Origin: Pinus tabuliformis
Taxonomy: Eukaryota; Streptophyta; Pinopsida; Pinales; Pinaceae
Direction of reading: 5' to 3'
DNA length: 64,000 nucleotides
Assembly (NCBI GenBank): GCA_031772625.1
Contig: CM062813.1
Coordinates: forward strand, 762,786,720-762,850,719
The stretch's first letter is position 1. Each line of letters begins with the position of its first letter. The notes under the pieces are model-generated. The model had not been told where the DNA came from and searched no databases. It was given only the letters and a program-made list of their open reading frames with translations. Below are positions 20,201-32,689 of this stretch, one piece after another. The translations under genes and the position numbers were made by a program.

Positions 20201-23200
20201 TCTATTTGTGCCAACACGAGGTTATCCTTTAAGAGTTGGAGGACTTGTTGTTGATGTTCGATGTGATGTTCCACTGCCTGAACCTTAGAATTTTCTCTTA
20301 AATATGATGTGATGGATGGTGGTTGATACCCATAAAGTGCCATAAATGGGGTCATTTTTGTTGCTGTATGGAAGGAAGTTTTATACCACCATTCAGCCAG
20401 AGGCAACCATTTGACCCATTGTGTCTGTTTATCAGATACAAAGCAACGAAGATATCCTTCCAAACATTTGTTTACTATCTCAGTTTTCCCATCAGATTGA
20501 GGATGATAAGATGAGCTATGAGCTAACTGAGTACCAAGACAAGAAAATAATTCTGTCCAAAAATTTCCAGTGAAAATGGGATCTCTGTCACTTACAATAA
20601 TCTTTGGGTTTCCATGTAGCTTTTGAATTGTTTCCATAAATGCAGTAGAAACTGTACTGGCTTTAAATGGATGTGATAATGCACAAAAGTGTGCATACTT
20701 GGTAAGTCTGTCAACTACCACCATGATGACACTCTTTCCCTCAGACTTGGGTAAACCTGTGATAAAATCCATTGAAACCTCCTCCCAACGTTGGCTTGGA
20801 ATGGATAAAGGTTGTAATAGACCCGGTGTCTTAATTGTTTCAACTTTATTTTGTTGGCAAACCAAACATTCCGCCACAAACTTTTGAATATCTGATTTAA
20901 GGCCATCCCAAAAAAATTCCTTCTTAACCCTGTGGTAAGTTTTTAAAAATCCTGAGTGCCCTCCTAAGGGAGAAGTGTGCAATTCCATAAGAATCTTTTG
21001 TTTTAGCTGGGAATTCTTACAGAGGTATAAGCGATCTTTGTACCATAACGAATCATTTTTCCAGCTAAATGTATCAGACGTACTGGAATCTTGTTGTAGC
21101 TTTCGAATAAGTGCCCACACTTCTTCATCATTCTTCCATTCCTCCCTTGCTTCGTTTATCCAATCTGGTTGGATAATAGAAATGGCGCACAACAATGCTT
21201 CCACATCCTCATCCTTTCTTGAGAGTGCATCTGCCACCACATTTTGCTTCCCTTTTTTGTAGATGATTTCAAAGTCATAACCCAACATCTTTGTGACCCA
21301 CTTTTGTTGCTCTTCAGAGGATAATCTTTGTTCTAAAAAGTATTTAAGGCTATCATGATCCGTTTTTACCTTGAAGTGTCTTCCCATTAGGTAGGGTCGC
21401 CATTTCTTAAGTGCATGGAGTATTGCCAACATTTCCTTCTCATAAATAGCTTTTCTTAAAAACTTTCCCTTGATTGGACGACTTTCAAAAGCAATGGGTC
21501 TTTCATCTTGCATTAGAACAGCACCAATTCCATTTCCTGAAGCATCACATTCCACAATAAAGGTTTTTGTGAAGTCCGGTGTAGCTAAGACCGGTGCTTG
21601 GCACATTGCCTCTTTAAGATGTTCAAAGGCCTTTGTTGCTTCCGGAGTCCATGAAAATGCATCTTTCTTCAATAATGTTGTTAGAGGTGCTGCTATTCTC
21701 CCATAATTCTTAACAAACTTGCGATAATACCCTGTCAACCCAAGAAATCCTCGCAGATGCTTTATGGATGTGGGGATTTTCCATTCCTTAATGGCTTTAA
21801 TTTTGCTAGGGTCTACCTTAACTCCTTCATGAGATACAATATGACCCAAATATTCCACCTCCTGGACTCCAAAGAAACATTTGGATCTTTTTGCATATAA
21901 TTGTTTCTCCTCCAATAGTTGTAGCACCTTGTCAACATGTTCAACATGATCCTTCCAAGACTTGCTGTAGATTAGTATATCATCAAAAAATACTAACACA
22001 AATTTTCTAAGGAATGGTTTGAAAATTGAATTCATCAAACCTTGAAATGTTGAAGGTGCATTGGTAAGGCCAAAAGGCATGACCAAAAATTCATAATGAC
22101 CCTCATGAGTTCTAAATGCCGTTTTCGGAATGTCTTCAATCTTCATTCTGATTTGATGATATCCCGAACGAAGATCCAACTTGGTGAAGTAAATTGATCC
22201 ATGCAATTCATCCAGTAATTCATCAATGACAGGAATGGGGAACTTATCTTTAATAGTGAGCTTGTTGAGCTCCCTATAATCCGGACACATGCGCCATGAT
22301 CCATCCTTCTTGTGCACCAATACTACTGGAGCAGAGAAAGAACTTTGACTTGGTTGAATTATACCAGCCTCTAGCATTTCTGCAACCATACGTTCAATTT
22401 CACTTTTTTGGACATAGGGATATCTGTACGGCCTGATGTTTGGAGGAACACTTCCTGGAATCAGATGAATAGCATGATCATGATCACGCATAGGTGGGAG
22501 ACCTTTGGGAGTCTCAAATACCTTGGAATGATTGTCCAGGACTTTTTGGAGATCTGGAGAAATAGATGATTCCGATGTGGAAACATCTAGCGAACATAAT
22601 TGTGCAATTACACCTCTTTGCTCCTTTTTTAGAAGCTTTGTCATACCATTAGAGCTGATTATCTTTCCTGGTTTCCCTGCAATACCCCTTAATTCAACTT
22701 CCTTTCCTTCCATAGAAAATTTGATGAAAAGTTCTTGAAAATTAAAAGCTATTGTACCCAAGGATTGTAGCCATTGGACTCCTAGTACAACATCAGCACC
22801 TCCCATTGGAATGGAAAGCATTGGGCTAGTCAATACATATTCTCCCATGGATAGCTTGATATTATGGCACTTTCCAGAGCAATTTATTGTTCCTCCATTT
22901 GCAATCATCACTTGACACTCTGGTGCTGGATATAGGAAGCAATTCAATTCTTTTGCTACCCTACAATGAATAAAATTGTGGGTGCTTCCTGAATCAATCA
23001 ACACTATTACCTTTTTCTTCTTGATTTGTCCTTCTATCTTGATGGTTTGAGGAGTGGTAATTCCCGCCAATGCATTACAAGATATGGTCGGATTTATTTG
23101 TTCTTCATCTAGGCTTTGTTCCTGGAGTATATCTTCTTCTTTTGACCTTTCTTGCTCCTTTTCTTCTTCCTCTTCACAATCTATGTAGAATAATTTCTTC

Positions 23201-24228
23201 TCAGCACACTTATGACCTTTAGTGTATTTGCTATCACAACTGTAACAAAGCCCTTTTGCTCTTTTTTCTTCCAATTGTTGTGGTGTCAACCTTATAGGTT
23301 GTGGAAGACTAGGGGCAACAACACTTCCGTCTTTATAGTTGTGAGTGGTATGCTTCCTGGTTGCCATAATTTTGCTTTCCATTTTTCTTGCTAACCTGAA
23401 TGCCTTCTCTAATGAATCAGGTTCCCAAAGGCGAACATCATGTTGGATATTATCCTTTAAAGACCCTATGAACACATCAATCCTATGCTCCTCTGGAATA
23501 TCTTTTACCCTTATGTTCAATTTTTGGAACTCCTCAATGTGCTCCATTACTGAACCCTTTTGTTTGAGACTTATCAATTGGCTAAAAAAAGTGTTGCTTT
23601 TTGTATCTTCATAATGTGCTATCAATTCTTCCGTAAAAATTGCCCAAGTGATAAATGTTTTACGAGAGCAAAGCCATTGATACCATACAAACTGATTTGG
23701 TTCCAAATATACAGTTGCCATACGTACCTTTTGTGTGTTTTGCACATTATTGAGATCGAAGAATTGCTCCATCTGTAATATCCATGTGGCGGGATCCTTG
23801 CCATCAAACTTCCTCATATCGATTTTTGGAATATGGTGGGTCTTCGATCCAACATTAGAGTCTATGGAATCATGATTAACATTTCTTTTGTTCACATCAT
23901 GAGTTTCCTTTACAACCTTTTCACCATTAGTAAGTATTTCTTGTAGAAAATTTGTCAAATCTGTCTTCAAATCTGCCATGTCTATCTTCAAATCTATCTT
24001 CAAATTGTCCATCTTAGCTTCCACACCATTTATCTTAGATTCCACGCCATTTATCTTAGATTCCACGCCACTTATCTTAGCTTCTGTTAGCTTTTGTGAG
24101 TGTGACATTTGTTGCACTTGTTCTTGTAATTTTGATATATCATGTAGCATTTCTTCCTCTTCTTCATGAGTCATGCTAGAGCTTTCAGGTTCCTTACTAG
24201 GTGTTTGCATTTTCTTTCCTCGGGGCAT
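20197..24228 (-). CDS. Gag-pol polyprotein of E1, nearly full length
   Basis: 1343 aa without a stop. N-terminal coiled coil (20-110) with four 7-residue repeats of the KINGVES type; gag domain about 140-290; zinc knuckle [14 protein letters not shown] at 328-341; aspartic protease with active site IDSGSTHNF at 411-419; reverse transcriptase about 590-810 with MPFGLTNAP and catalytic FFDD at 747-750; RNase H about 890-1010 (ECDASG, YEKE, KTDHDSL, ADALSR); integrase with HHCC zinc finger about 1084-1124 and the D-D-35-E triad at D1154, D1214 and E1250. All catalytic residues are present. Only the chromodomain end is split off by a frameshift. This is the best preserved protein in the window. 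Confidence 0.97.
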   Translation of the reverse strand: MPRGKKMQTPSKEPESSSMTHEEEEEMLHDISKLQEQVQQMSHSQKLTEAKISGVESKINGVESKINGVEAKMDNLKIDLKIDMADLKTDLTNFLQEILTNGEKVVKETHDVNKRNVNHDSIDSNVGSKTHHIPKIDMRKFDGKDPATWILQMEQFFDLNNVQNTQKVRMATVYLEPNQFVWYQWLCSRKTFITWAIFTEELIAHYEDTKSNTFFSQLISLKQKGSVMEHIEEFQKLNIRVKDIPEEHRIDVFIGSLKDNIQHDVRLWEPDSLEKAFRLARKMESKIMATRKHTTHNYKDGSVVAPSLPQPIRLTPQQLEEKRAKGLCYSCDSKYTKGHKCAEKKLFYIDCEEEEEKEQERSKEEDILQEQSLDEEQINPTISCNALAGITTPQTIKIEGQIKKKKVIVLIDSGSTHNFIHCRVAKELNCFLYPAPECQVMIANGGTINCSGKCHNIKLSMGEYVLTSPMLSIPMGGADVVLGVQWLQSLGTIAFNFQELFIKFSMEGKEVELRGIAGKPGKIISSNGMTKLLKKEQRGVIAQLCSLDVSTSESSISPDLQKVLDNHSKVFETPKGLPPMRDHDHAIHLIPGSVPPNIRPYRYPYVQKSEIERMVAEMLEAGIIQPSQSSFSAPVVLVHKKDGSWRMCPDYRELNKLTIKDKFPIPVIDELLDELHGSIYFTKLDLRSGYHQIRMKIEDIPKTAFRTHEGHYEFLVMPFGLTNAPSTFQGLMNSIFKPFLRKFVLVFFDDILIYSKSWKDHVEHVDKVLQLLEEKQLYAKRSKCFFGVQEVEYLGHIVSHEGVKVDPSKIKAIKEWKIPTSIKHLRGFLGLTGYYRKFVKNYGRIAAPLTTLLKKDAFSWTPEATKAFEHLKEAMCQAPVLATPDFTKTFIVECDASGNGIGAVLMQDERPIAFESRPIKGKFLRKAIYEKEMLAILHALKKWRPYLMGRHFKVKTDHDSLKYFLEQRLSSEEQQKWVTKMLGYDFEIIYKKGKQNVVADALSRKDEDVEALLCAISIIQPDWINEAREEWKNDEEVWALIRKLQQDSSTSDTFSWKNDSLWYKDRLYLCKNSQLKQKILMELHTSPLGGHSGFLKTYHRVKKEFFWDGLKSDIQKFVAECLVCQQNKVETIKTPGLLQPLSIPSQRWEEVSMDFITGLPKSEGKSVIMVVVDRLTKYAHFCALSHPFKASTVSTAFMETIQKLHGNPKIIVSDRDPIFTGNFWTELFSCLGTQLAHSSSYHPQSDGKTEIVNKCLEGYLRCFVSDKQTQWVKWLPLAEWWYKTSFHTATKMTPFMALYGYQPPSITSYLRENSKVQAVEHHIEHQQQVLQLLKDNLVLAQIE
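24020..24085 (-). repeat. 21-bp tandem repeat in E1 gag
   Basis: The phrase CCATTTATCTTAGATTCCAC recurs about three times in full and once in part. It encodes the heptads [21 protein letters not shown] and extends the coiled coil by whole heptads. Confidence 0.85.
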
Positions 24229-24877
24229 CAGTTACCGATAATAATGCTTTACTATGCCCTTTGAATTCCGTTAAACCAAGCTTACACAAAAATTAAAAAA
24301 AAAACTACACACCTTTTTTTCACTTTATAGAAGCCTGATATTGAATCTGATGTATCTCTGTAATTTCGGATCATCCAGTTCTGAAATTGCGACCTGTAGT
24401 AGCCTTCTGTGTCCTCTTTCCAATGCCACAAGTCTGACCCAAATTGGATTCTCCAAGGAAGAGTTATGTGAAATCTCCCACAGTGACTTGCTTTTAGACT
24501 AGTTTAGTAGAGCAAACTTGTATGACGTGCCACAAGTCACTGTTTCAACTTTTGAATCTAAAACACGCATACAAGAAACTGCAGTCCATCCTCTTTCTGT
24601 ACCTTCTTACGAAATTTCAATCCGATCCCCAGAGAGAAAGTTATGACGATTTTCCCCAGGTCACCTGTTTTGAATGTAATTCAGGAGTCTGCAAAAAGAC
24701 CAACTTCCTCAGATCATATCTCCGCAAATATTGCGCGAAAAGCTCTGAAATTCTGACCCAAGGTTCAGCACGATTTCTTCTCAAATGGGTTTTTTTTGCG
24801 ACTTCTGAAATGTCACAGAAAAAAAGTTATAGAAAAAATTCCACGATGACCTGTTTGGAGCAGCGAAACCCTAGAAT

Positions 24878-24894
24878 CCAAAGCTCTGATACCA
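24878..24894 (-). promoter_or_regulatory. Primer-binding site of E1
   Basis: The minus strand reads TGGTATCAGAGCTTTGG, complementary to the 3' end of initiator methionine tRNA, two bases after the 5' LTR end. 24240-24877 is the leader, without a gene. Confidence 0.9.
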
Positions 24895-24896
24895 AA

Positions 24897-25229
24897 TGTT
24901 ATGAAACCAGCTCACAAAAAGATAGAAAAGAGAGATCCACGCCTTAGAATTCAGCCTCTTCGAGGGGGCAACCTCCTTTACATTACATAAATGAACAATT
25001 CTTGGATGATACAAATGACAAAACCTCCTTTCTATATATAGGAGTCTAAGGAGTCACAATATAATCCAGCCGACCTAACAATAATAATATAAAGCCACAA
25101 AAATAACAATAGAGGGATTCTATGGGGCACAGAAATAACAATATGGGGGTAATAGGGGCACAACAATATAAATAAGGGGTATAACTACAATAGTAATGGG
25201 GTAATCACTAGTATTATAGGGACTCAACA
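24897..25229 (-). repeat. 5' LTR of E1
   Basis: Near-identical partner of 19374-19706; most of the seven differences are transitions. Confidence 0.95.
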
Positions 25230-25973
25230 AAGCCATAGCTCAAAACCCCACTATATATTTTGTATTAACAAAAGATCAAGATGAAATTACCATGCTTTTT
25301 CTCTCTAGAACAATCCCAACACTCAGAAAATTCAATCTCCAACTCATAAGCAAGCTCAAGGCCAAATCTTAGCCTCTTCACAAGATCTCCAAGTCTCTAT
25401 TCCAATGTGTAATTCCTATGGAGGATAACTTGTATGTAAAGGGAAATAAAGCCTCGAAAAATTGTGAAATCCCTTAAGGATCAGTTCCTGAATGCATGCA
25501 CTATTAGTGAAACTCAGAAAATTATACAACAAATAGTACACTATCCCTGCACTCTATTCTCACTGGGTTTTTCTTAGAATCGAAATGCATGAGCTTCTGA
25601 TGAGGGAATCTTCAGTTAATTGGAGTAGCACTAATTGAGTGCACTAATGCATCAACTGACTGTTAACTCACTATTAGTTCCTCAAATAGTTTGGAACTAA
25701 TTTAACTGGACTTAACTGAGTAAACTGAGTTAAGTAATTACCAATCATACTTAACTCATCTTGGACCCCTATAATATAGGGATAACATATACATGACTTC
25801 AGAAAGACTTCCAACTCGAAATTCCTAAGTTAACTAATTCAACTCACTCTAGTTAACTATCACAAGTTGCTATGATAATAGAATTTGATTTTAATTCTCT
25901 GTTTAATTCAAGGACAAATTAAACTGCAATTTCTAGATTCTATTTTTATCATTTCTTGTTGCTATTTTCAACA

Positions 25974-27029
25974 CTCCCTCTCAACAAGAAAGGAATTCAA
26001 CTCGATCCTGATCCTGAACCTTTGGAATGTTCTACATGCAACACTTCTCTCTAGTGTTGTTTCTCCAGGAACTCCAGAAACAAAAAAGCATCCAACCTGA
26101 ATCACAATGATGCCTCTGCCATCAAAGTCTCTAACTGATATTGCCTCTGTTGACTGAAAACTTTGTGCTTCTGTTGAATTTGCCTTTCTGTATTGTTGTC
26201 AACCCTATCTATGATTTTCAATATCTTACTACTCTAGCCTCTGTCACTTTGATCCCTAACTACATCAAACCCATTGATTCCTCTTGCTACTATGTACTTT
26301 GGGCTCCCGTAGCAAGGTACAATCCATGAGATAAAACCACTTAATGGACCCTAACCAATTTCAACCCTCTTGGGACTATCACTTCAAATCTCCCCACCTC
26401 TCACATGGAGGTATGGTTGCATGTGATCCCTCTACGCACTTTGCTCGAAATTTCCCCCTACTGGAGGTCTCTACATGAATGGATGCATCCACTCGGTCTC
26501 CTCTCAGCTTCTCCAATTATGGTTGCTCCAAAATTGTCTAAGACAACTTCTTCTCTACTTGAGTGGATCTCTCCTCTTGGTCTCCTCTCAGCTTCTCTAG
26601 TTGTGGTTGCTCCACAACTTCCTAAAGCTGCTTCAGAGGCTTCTTCTGGGACTGCATGTTGAAAGGTAATTTACTCTCCCTCTCAACCACCAAGTCTCTA
26701 ACCTTTTCCTTGCTCCTCAAGGCTTTACATGCATCTTGAACCTCAAGAGCATACATGTTCTTGGCTAGCAAACCAATCTGTTTCATTCCCGCCATCATGA
26801 AATTTTCTAGAAAAAGAGTTGATTTTAAATTAGAGATATCTCCCTCATCTGAACTCTGATTCGGTTGATTTATTTTTTGAATTTGGGTATTTTTTTGTAA
26901 AGAAACCAAATATGCTATTTTTTTCTAAAAAAAATTCACAAAAAAATTCATATCTTCTCTGCAAACGTGCAACCCAAAGCTCAAAACTTCAAAATCTCCT
27001 CTAGTATATTGTTCTCAGCTCTGATACCA
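25974..27029 (-). pseudogene. Internal region of C1 with a short gag-pre-integrase-like remnant
   Basis: The open frame 26622-26909 (95 aa, minus) includes LAKNMYALEVQDACKALRSK, EKVRDLVVERESKLPFNM and QKKPLKQL. The NLYALEV wording matches the start of the copia gag-pre-integrase domain. The same stretch, with the same downstream 0.7 kb, occurs in C3 (43200-43725 and 50202-50342). gag, present in C3, is missing here. The rest of the region has no coding content except decayed Glu/Arg-rich text (EKLRGD). Such an element can only move with proteins supplied by others. Confidence 0.7.
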
Positions 27030-27935
27030 TGTAGAGAATCCTGTAGATTCACAATCTAATGCAATTTTATAACGCAAGAGAAAAGAATCTACTTCTACTC
27101 TTTACAACAGAATCCCATAAACATCGAGAAAACAATAATTAATAGAGGAAGAGAATCAAAGGCACATAACATAATAAATATCTGGGGAAAGCCATAACTC
27201 AAAACCCCACTATCTATTTTGTATTAATCTATAAAGTCAAGATGAAATTACAATGCTTGTTCTCTCTAGAACAATCCATGCACTCAGAAAATTCAATCTC
27301 CAACTCATACACAAGCTCAAGGCCAAACTTAGCCTCTTCACAAGCTCTCCAAGTCTCTATCTCAATGTATAATTCCTATGGAGGATAGCTTGTATTTAAA
27401 GGGAAATAAAGCCTCTAAAAAGTACGCAATCCCTTAAGGGCCAATTCCTGAATGCATGCACTATCAGTGCGACTCAGAAAATTATACAACAAATAGTACA
27501 TTATTCCTACACTCTAGTCTCAACTGGGTCTTTCTTAGAATTGACATGCATGAGTTTCTGATGAGGGAACCTTCAGTTAACTAGAGTAGCACTAGTTGAG
27601 TGCACTAATGCATCAATTGAATGTTAACTAACTATTAGTTCCTCAAATAGTTTAGAACTAATTTAACTGAACGTAACTCAGTAAATTGAGTTAACTAATT
27701 ACCACTTATACTTAATTCATCCTAGATCCCCATAATATAGGGAGAACATATACATTGCTTCAGAAAGACTTCCAACTCAAAATTCCTAAGTTAACTAAGT
27801 CAAATCACTCTAGTTATCTATTACAAGTTGCTATAAGAATATAATTCAATTTTTAATTCTCATTTTAATTTAGGGAAAAATTAAACTGGAATTTCTAGAT
27901 TCTATTTTTATCATTTCTTGTTTCTATTTTCAACA
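27030..27935 (-). repeat. 5' LTR of C1
   Basis: 906 bp. TGTTGAAAATAG start and TCTCTACA end on the minus strand, followed directly by the primer-binding site. Confidence 0.9.
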
Positions 27936-30920
27936 ATGGGGAACATATAATCTTACAGGGTAAGAAAAAGGAAATGCCATTCAAAATGGTCACAGTTACG
28001 CAGGCAAAGCATAGTCATAAGAAAGGGTGTGTGTTATTTGCAGTGCATGTCTCCATTGTTAAAGGTGAGGATGTTGAGAGTGGAGAGGTATTGAACATGT
28101 ACATGTTTCTACAACAATTTTAGGATGTATTTTTTGCAGAGATTCCAGATTTTCTGCCTCACATGGAAGTGGACTTTTCTATTGAGTTGGTACTAGGGGA
28201 AGCACTAACATCAAAGGAACCATATAGGATGAGCAAAATGGATTTAGTGGAATTGAAATTGTACTTGAAAGAAATTCTTGACAAGGGGTACATTCGGCTA
28301 AGTGTGTCATCATGGGGTGCACCAGTATTGTTTGTGAAGAAAAATGATGGTACTCTCAAGTTATGCATTGATTACGAGAAGTTGAACAAGGTGAAAATAA
28401 AGAATAGGTATTTTTTGCCCATGATTCATGACTTGTTTGATCAGTTTAAGGAAGTAGCAGTGTTCTCGAAGATTTATTTGAGATCAAGATACCATTAGGT
28501 ATGCATCAAAGAAGGGGATATTTACAAGACAACTTTTAGGACTAGGTATGGGCATTATGGGCTTGTTGTAGTTCCTTTCAGTTTGACTAATGCTCCAAAA
28601 AAATTTATGTGCTTGATGAATAGTGTATTGCATCCTTATCTGGATAAGTTTTTTATTGTATTCATTGATGATATTTCAATATATTCTCAGAATGAGGAAG
28701 AGTATGCTGAAAATTTAGTAGCAGTATTGATATTTGCTAAGAGAGAATCAGTTGTATGCGAAGCCTAGAAAATGCAGTTTTCTTCAAACAAAGGTACATT
28801 ACTTGGGGCATGTGGTTTCCATGTAAGGCATAACAATGAACCCAAAAAAGATAAAAGTTATCATGGAATGGGTAGCTCCCTGGAATGTCGATGAAGTTAG
28901 GTCATTTATGGGGTTAGTATGTTATTAGAGGAGGTTTATAAAGAACTTCTCGTCAATTATTATCCTATTACATCATTACAAAGGAAAGGTAGGAAATTTG
29001 AATGGACAGAGGAATGCACAGTCAGTTTTGAACAGTTGAAGAAGTTGTTGACAAATGCTCCAATTTTAAAGATTGCAGATCTGAATAAAGAGTTTGTAGT
29101 GTGCACAGATGCTTGCAAGAGAGGACTTGGTGGAGAGTTGATGCAGGAAGGACATGTAGTGTGATATGAATCAAGGAAACTGAATGAGCATGAGTAGAAT
29201 TATGTTACACATGATCTATTTGGGAATGATTTTTCATGTATTGAGGATGTGGAGGCATTATCTTCTTAGTAGGAGTTTTGTATTGATAAGTGATCACAGT
29301 GGATCGAGGTATCTATTTTACCAAATTAACCTGAACACCAAACAAGCTAGATGGTTGGCCACAATTAGTCAGCTCAACTTTAAAATCAGTTACATTAAAG
29401 GTAAATAGAATGAGGTTACAAATTCTCTTATCAGGTGGATATAGGTAAATCACATAGCAACTATGAGTTCTTATGGGACAAATCTACATAATTAGATCGT
29501 ATAGGTAGGTCAACAGGATGGAAAGTATAGGGAGCTTAGGCACAAGTTACGATATGGTACAGGTGATCAAGATGTGGACTATCGTCTCACAATAAATGGT
29601 TTGGTCAGATTTAGGGACAAGATCTATATTCTAAACAATAGTGAGCTCAAGAAGCTTATCTTGAGGGAACTTCATGCCAAGTCGTATTCAAGTCACCCAT
29701 GATATTTGAAAACATTGATAGCTATGAAGAAATTTTATTATTGGTTGATTCTGAAGAAGGAAGTGGCAGATTTTATGGCTAGATGTTTAGATTTTCAAAA
29801 GGTAAAAGCAAAGTGTAAGCATCTAGGTGTATTACTACAACTAATTCTAATTCTAGAGTGTAAATGGGAGGCCATTTCCATGGATTTCATTATAGGTTTT
29901 CCAAGGACATCTCGACAATATGATTCTATTATGGTTGTGGTTGACAAGTTGAAAAAGGTAGCGCATTTCATTCGAGTGAAGTATATGTATTCAACTAGTG
30001 ATGTGGCATAGGTATTCATCATAGATGTGGTGATGTTACATGGTGTTCTGAAGAAGATTGTCTTAGACATGGATGATAATTTCACTTCAAGGTTATGGAA
30101 AGAGCTATTTGTACGTTTGGGTATAGATTTGACCTTCAACATAGCTTATCATCGTTAAACAGATGGACAATGAAAGAGGGTCAACATAATTCTAGAGGAC
30201 ACGTTGAGAATGTATTTTATGTATCAACAAGGGAACTGGGAAGAGTATCTACCTCTAGCTGAGTGTTATTACAGTAACAAGTATCAAGAGTCTTTGAGGA
30301 TGAGTCAGCTTGAGGCACTCTATGGGTAGATTTTTAATACTCCTATCAGTTGGAGTGATCTAGTTAACAGGATTTTGATAGGATTGGACATGTTGGAGGA
30401 GATGGAACATGAAATGCAAGTTGTTAAGAAGAATTTAAAAGTAGCACAATATAGGTCGAAATGTTATGTAGATCAAAACAAGATTTTTAATGAGTTTTAG
30501 GTTGGGGAACATGTGTATATGCTCATCAAGTCAAAGAAAAGCTCCTTGAGGATTAGGTCATGTGTGAAGCTAACACCTTGATATTGTGGGACTTTCAAGA
30601 TCCATGTGAGGATTAGACCAGTGGTTTATTGACTTGTACTGCCTTCGATAATGAAATTCCATGATGTTTTCCATGTTTCATTACTTAAGAAGTATGTTAA
30701 AGATGTTGATCATGTGATTGACTAGTATGTATTGTAGGTGGAGCTAGAAGGAGAATTCTAGTCAGAACCTTAGTGCATTTTGTAAAGAAATATGCTCATG
30801 CTCCAGAACTGGGTAATTGAGTAGGTTAAGTGTAGTTTAAGAAATTTGGGCCCAATGAAGCTACATGGGAGATTGTTGATCATATGCGGTCTATGTATCC
30901 TTCATTGTTTTCCGGTTGAG
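27936..30920 (+). pseudogene. Main part of G1 pol: RT, RNase H, integrase, chromodomain-like tail
   Basis: Broken frames in order. Reverse transcriptase 28163-28770: [44 protein letters not shown], active site FIDDISIYS (usually YIDD or FIDD). RNase H near 29085-29410 (VVCTDACKRGLGGELMQEG, LISDHSG). Integrase 29700-30330: CLDFQKVKAKCKHLG, SMDFIIGFPRT, VVVDKLKKVAHFI, LDMDDNFTSRLWKELF, with an in-frame stop where HPQTDGQ is expected. Tail 30470-30920 with HVSLLKKYVKDVDHVID and GPNEATWEIVDHM read in another frame. More than fifteen stops or frame changes. Inactive. Confidence 0.9.
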
Positions 30921-31172
30921 GAAAAGAAATTTTGGTATATGTTTTGATGTTGAGTTTTGATCATGTCCATGTATACGTATATGTATGTAAATATTGCATC
31001 GAGTTGTGCTATAAAGCTCCAGTAAGTGGTATGGGTGTCATGTTTTATATTGTTTAAGTGGTGTAATTCGAGTAGTTTGTTCATTGTAAATACTGCATCA
31101 AGAAGTATATTTTGGTTCTTGAGTGGTTTTGCTGGTTGTAGGTGTCATTGAACACTGAGGATGTTGTTCCTC

Positions 31173-31187
31173 TAAGGGGGAGGGGTT
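31173..31187 (+). promoter_or_regulatory. Polypurine tract of G1
   Basis: AAGGGGGAGGGGTT immediately before the 3' LTR start TGTAATAGCCCC. It is the primer for plus-strand DNA synthesis. 30920-31172 is 3' untranslated sequence without a gene. Confidence 0.9.
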
Positions 31188-31604
31188 TGTAATAGCCCCA
31201 GGTTAAAAATTCATGTAATAAAGTTAATAAAGGGAAACTAATAACCAAGGTCATGGGACACGTATTCCAAGCTAAATGTCAGGAAAAACAATCCTAATAG
31301 GTGTTCATTTGGTTTATTATGGCGAGGGGAAATTGGAAAAGGATTTGGAAAGGAAAGTTGCATTTATTGGCATTTTATTTATGAAAGTAATGGAAAATAG
31401 GAGAAAAGGAAGGTGAAAGGTCACAGGTTTCATATCAGGAGGAAAATGAAGAAAATAGAGGCCTCAATGATAAAAAGGATTCTGAGGATTAGTTCATAAC
31501 TTTTGTCAGTGTTAGATTTTATTAGTTCATTTTTGGATATCTCATTCTATTCTCTCTCTCTCATACTCTTGGACACTTAGATTTTTCTTAGAGAACTCTT
31601 GGAG
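31188..31604 (+). repeat. Start of the G1 3' LTR, interrupted by C3
   Basis: Begins TGTAATAGCCCCAGG after the polypurine tract. It matches 8328-8770. It is cut at 31604 by the C3 LTR; its continuation must lie beyond the window, after C3. Confidence 0.9.
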
Positions 31605-32570
31605 TGTTGAAAATAACAACAAGAAATGCTAAAAATATCATTCAATATATTCCAATTTTAGTTTGTCCTTGAATTAAAATTGAGAGTTAAAATTTGAATT
31701 GTCTTACCATCTACTTGAAAAATAATTAATTAATTCATCTTGGATTAATTAGTTGGAGAAATTCAAGCTAGAAGTCTTTGTGAAGTCATGCAACAGTTAT
31801 CCCTTAAATTAAGGAGATTATCCCTTAATTAAGGAGATAAGATTGAGTTGTATTTGAGTTGTAATTAGTTAGCTCAGTTAACTGAGTTAAGTCCAGTTAA
31901 ATTAGTTCCAAACAGTTTGAGGAACTAATTGTGAATTCAGTCAGTTAATGCATGCATGCATGAAACTAGTGTACTCCAAATAACTGAAGATTCTCTCATA
32001 AATAACTCATGCATGTCTATTTAGAGAAAGACCCAGTTGAGATTAAAGACAGGGATAGTGTACTACTAGTTGGAGGAATTTTCCTATAAAGGAATCTCAT
32101 CCATGTAGAAGGAATAAAGTTCCTTGAGGATTGCACGGTTTTACAGGGTGTGATATCAGTGTGAGTGATCAATGTTACACTTGGTAACAATATGATCACC
32201 CAGGAGAAATTGTGCAAGGAAATAGGAGGCTTGGAGGGCAGAGGAGAAGGTTTGTGAGGAGCCTTGTTTTCCTGTGAGCATCCAGGAGGATTGCACTGAG
32301 AGATGGCTAGTTATGAGAGCTAAAGCTTTGTGTAATCTTGATGTATTTCCACCTTGTATGATAATATAGATAGCGGGGTTTTTAGTTGAGGCTTTCCCTT
32401 GAGTATTCTTCTATGTTTCATGTGTATTGATTCTTCTTCTGGTTATATGTGTTCAGCTCTGATTTAGCTCGATTTTTAAGCTTCCACAAGTTTGATAGTA
32501 GAAGTAGATTATCGTATTTTGCTTTAGTTATATTGCATAATCAGGTTAATATACAATGATAATTTCTACA
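31605..32570 (+). repeat. 5' LTR of C3
   Basis: 966 bp, TGTTGAAAATAACAAC ... AATTTCTACA. It contains the paired words CCCTTAAATTAAGGAGATTA and CCCTTAATTAAGGAGATAAG, and repeated AGTTAACTGAGTTAAGT-type words that recur across this LTR family. Confidence 0.92.
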
Positions 32571-32582
32571 TGGTATCAGAGC
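32571..32582 (+). promoter_or_regulatory. Primer-binding site of C3
   Basis: TGGTATCAGAGC directly follows the LTR end; complementary to initiator methionine tRNA. Confidence 0.92.
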
Positions 32583-32689
32583 AAAGGTGATCAAAGCTGT
32601 GAACAGTATATTGAGAAGGGAAATTCGAAGTTTGAAGTTCTTGGTTGGAGGAGTAAAATCGAATTCTTATCATACTTCTAAGTTCACCA

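Larger units (their letters stand above)
19369..25234 (-). mobile_element. Young Reina-like chromovirus E1 with 333-bp LTRs
   Basis: LTRs 19374-19706 (3') and 24897-25229 (5'), both 333 bp, differing at 7 positions in my reading (about 98% identical). The target duplication is AAGCA (19369-19373) and AAGCC (25230-25234), with one change. The intact C1 LTR elsewhere reads AAGCC, confirming insertion there. The methionine-tRNA primer site lies at 24878-24894 and the polypurine tract (GAAGGAGAGGGGCA on the minus strand) at 19707-19720. It encodes one nearly intact gag-pol with a chromodomain. Short LTRs and the chromodomain suggest the Reina lineage; Galadriel is the alternative. Confidence 0.95.
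19210..27935 (-). mobile_element. Non-autonomous copia C1, minus strand, split by E1
   Basis: 5' LTR at 27030-27935 (906 bp, TGTTGAAAATAG ... ATTCTCTACA on the minus strand). 3' LTR at 19210-19373 plus 25235-25973, interrupted by E1. The primer-binding site TGGTATCAGAGC immediately follows the 5' LTR (minus 27029-27018), and the polypurine tract GTTGAGAGGGAG precedes the 3' LTR (25974-25985 on the + strand). The internal region is only about 1.05 kb and lacks integrase, reverse transcriptase and RNase H. Same family as C3. The two LTRs differ by very roughly 10%. Confidence 0.88.
17062..31604 (+). mobile_element. Tekay-like chromovirus G1 (Ty3/gypsy), split by C1 at 19210-27935
   Basis: Order on the + strand: primer site 17062, gag 17521-18640, protease to 19209, [C1 insertion], then reverse transcriptase, RNase H, integrase, chromodomain-like tail (to about 30920), polypurine tract 31173-31187 and the first 417 bp of the 3' LTR (31188-31604). 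C3 then interrupts the LTR. The C-terminal wording (HVSLLKKYVKDVDHVID, ELEGEF, NEATWEIVDHM) is typical of Del/Tekay elements. Heavy decay makes this the oldest element in the nest. Confidence 0.85.

Noticed and set aside
22532..24169. Several + strand frames of 60-90 aa inside E1
   Set aside because: Shadows of the 1343-aa minus-strand polyprotein, which explains every base of the interval.
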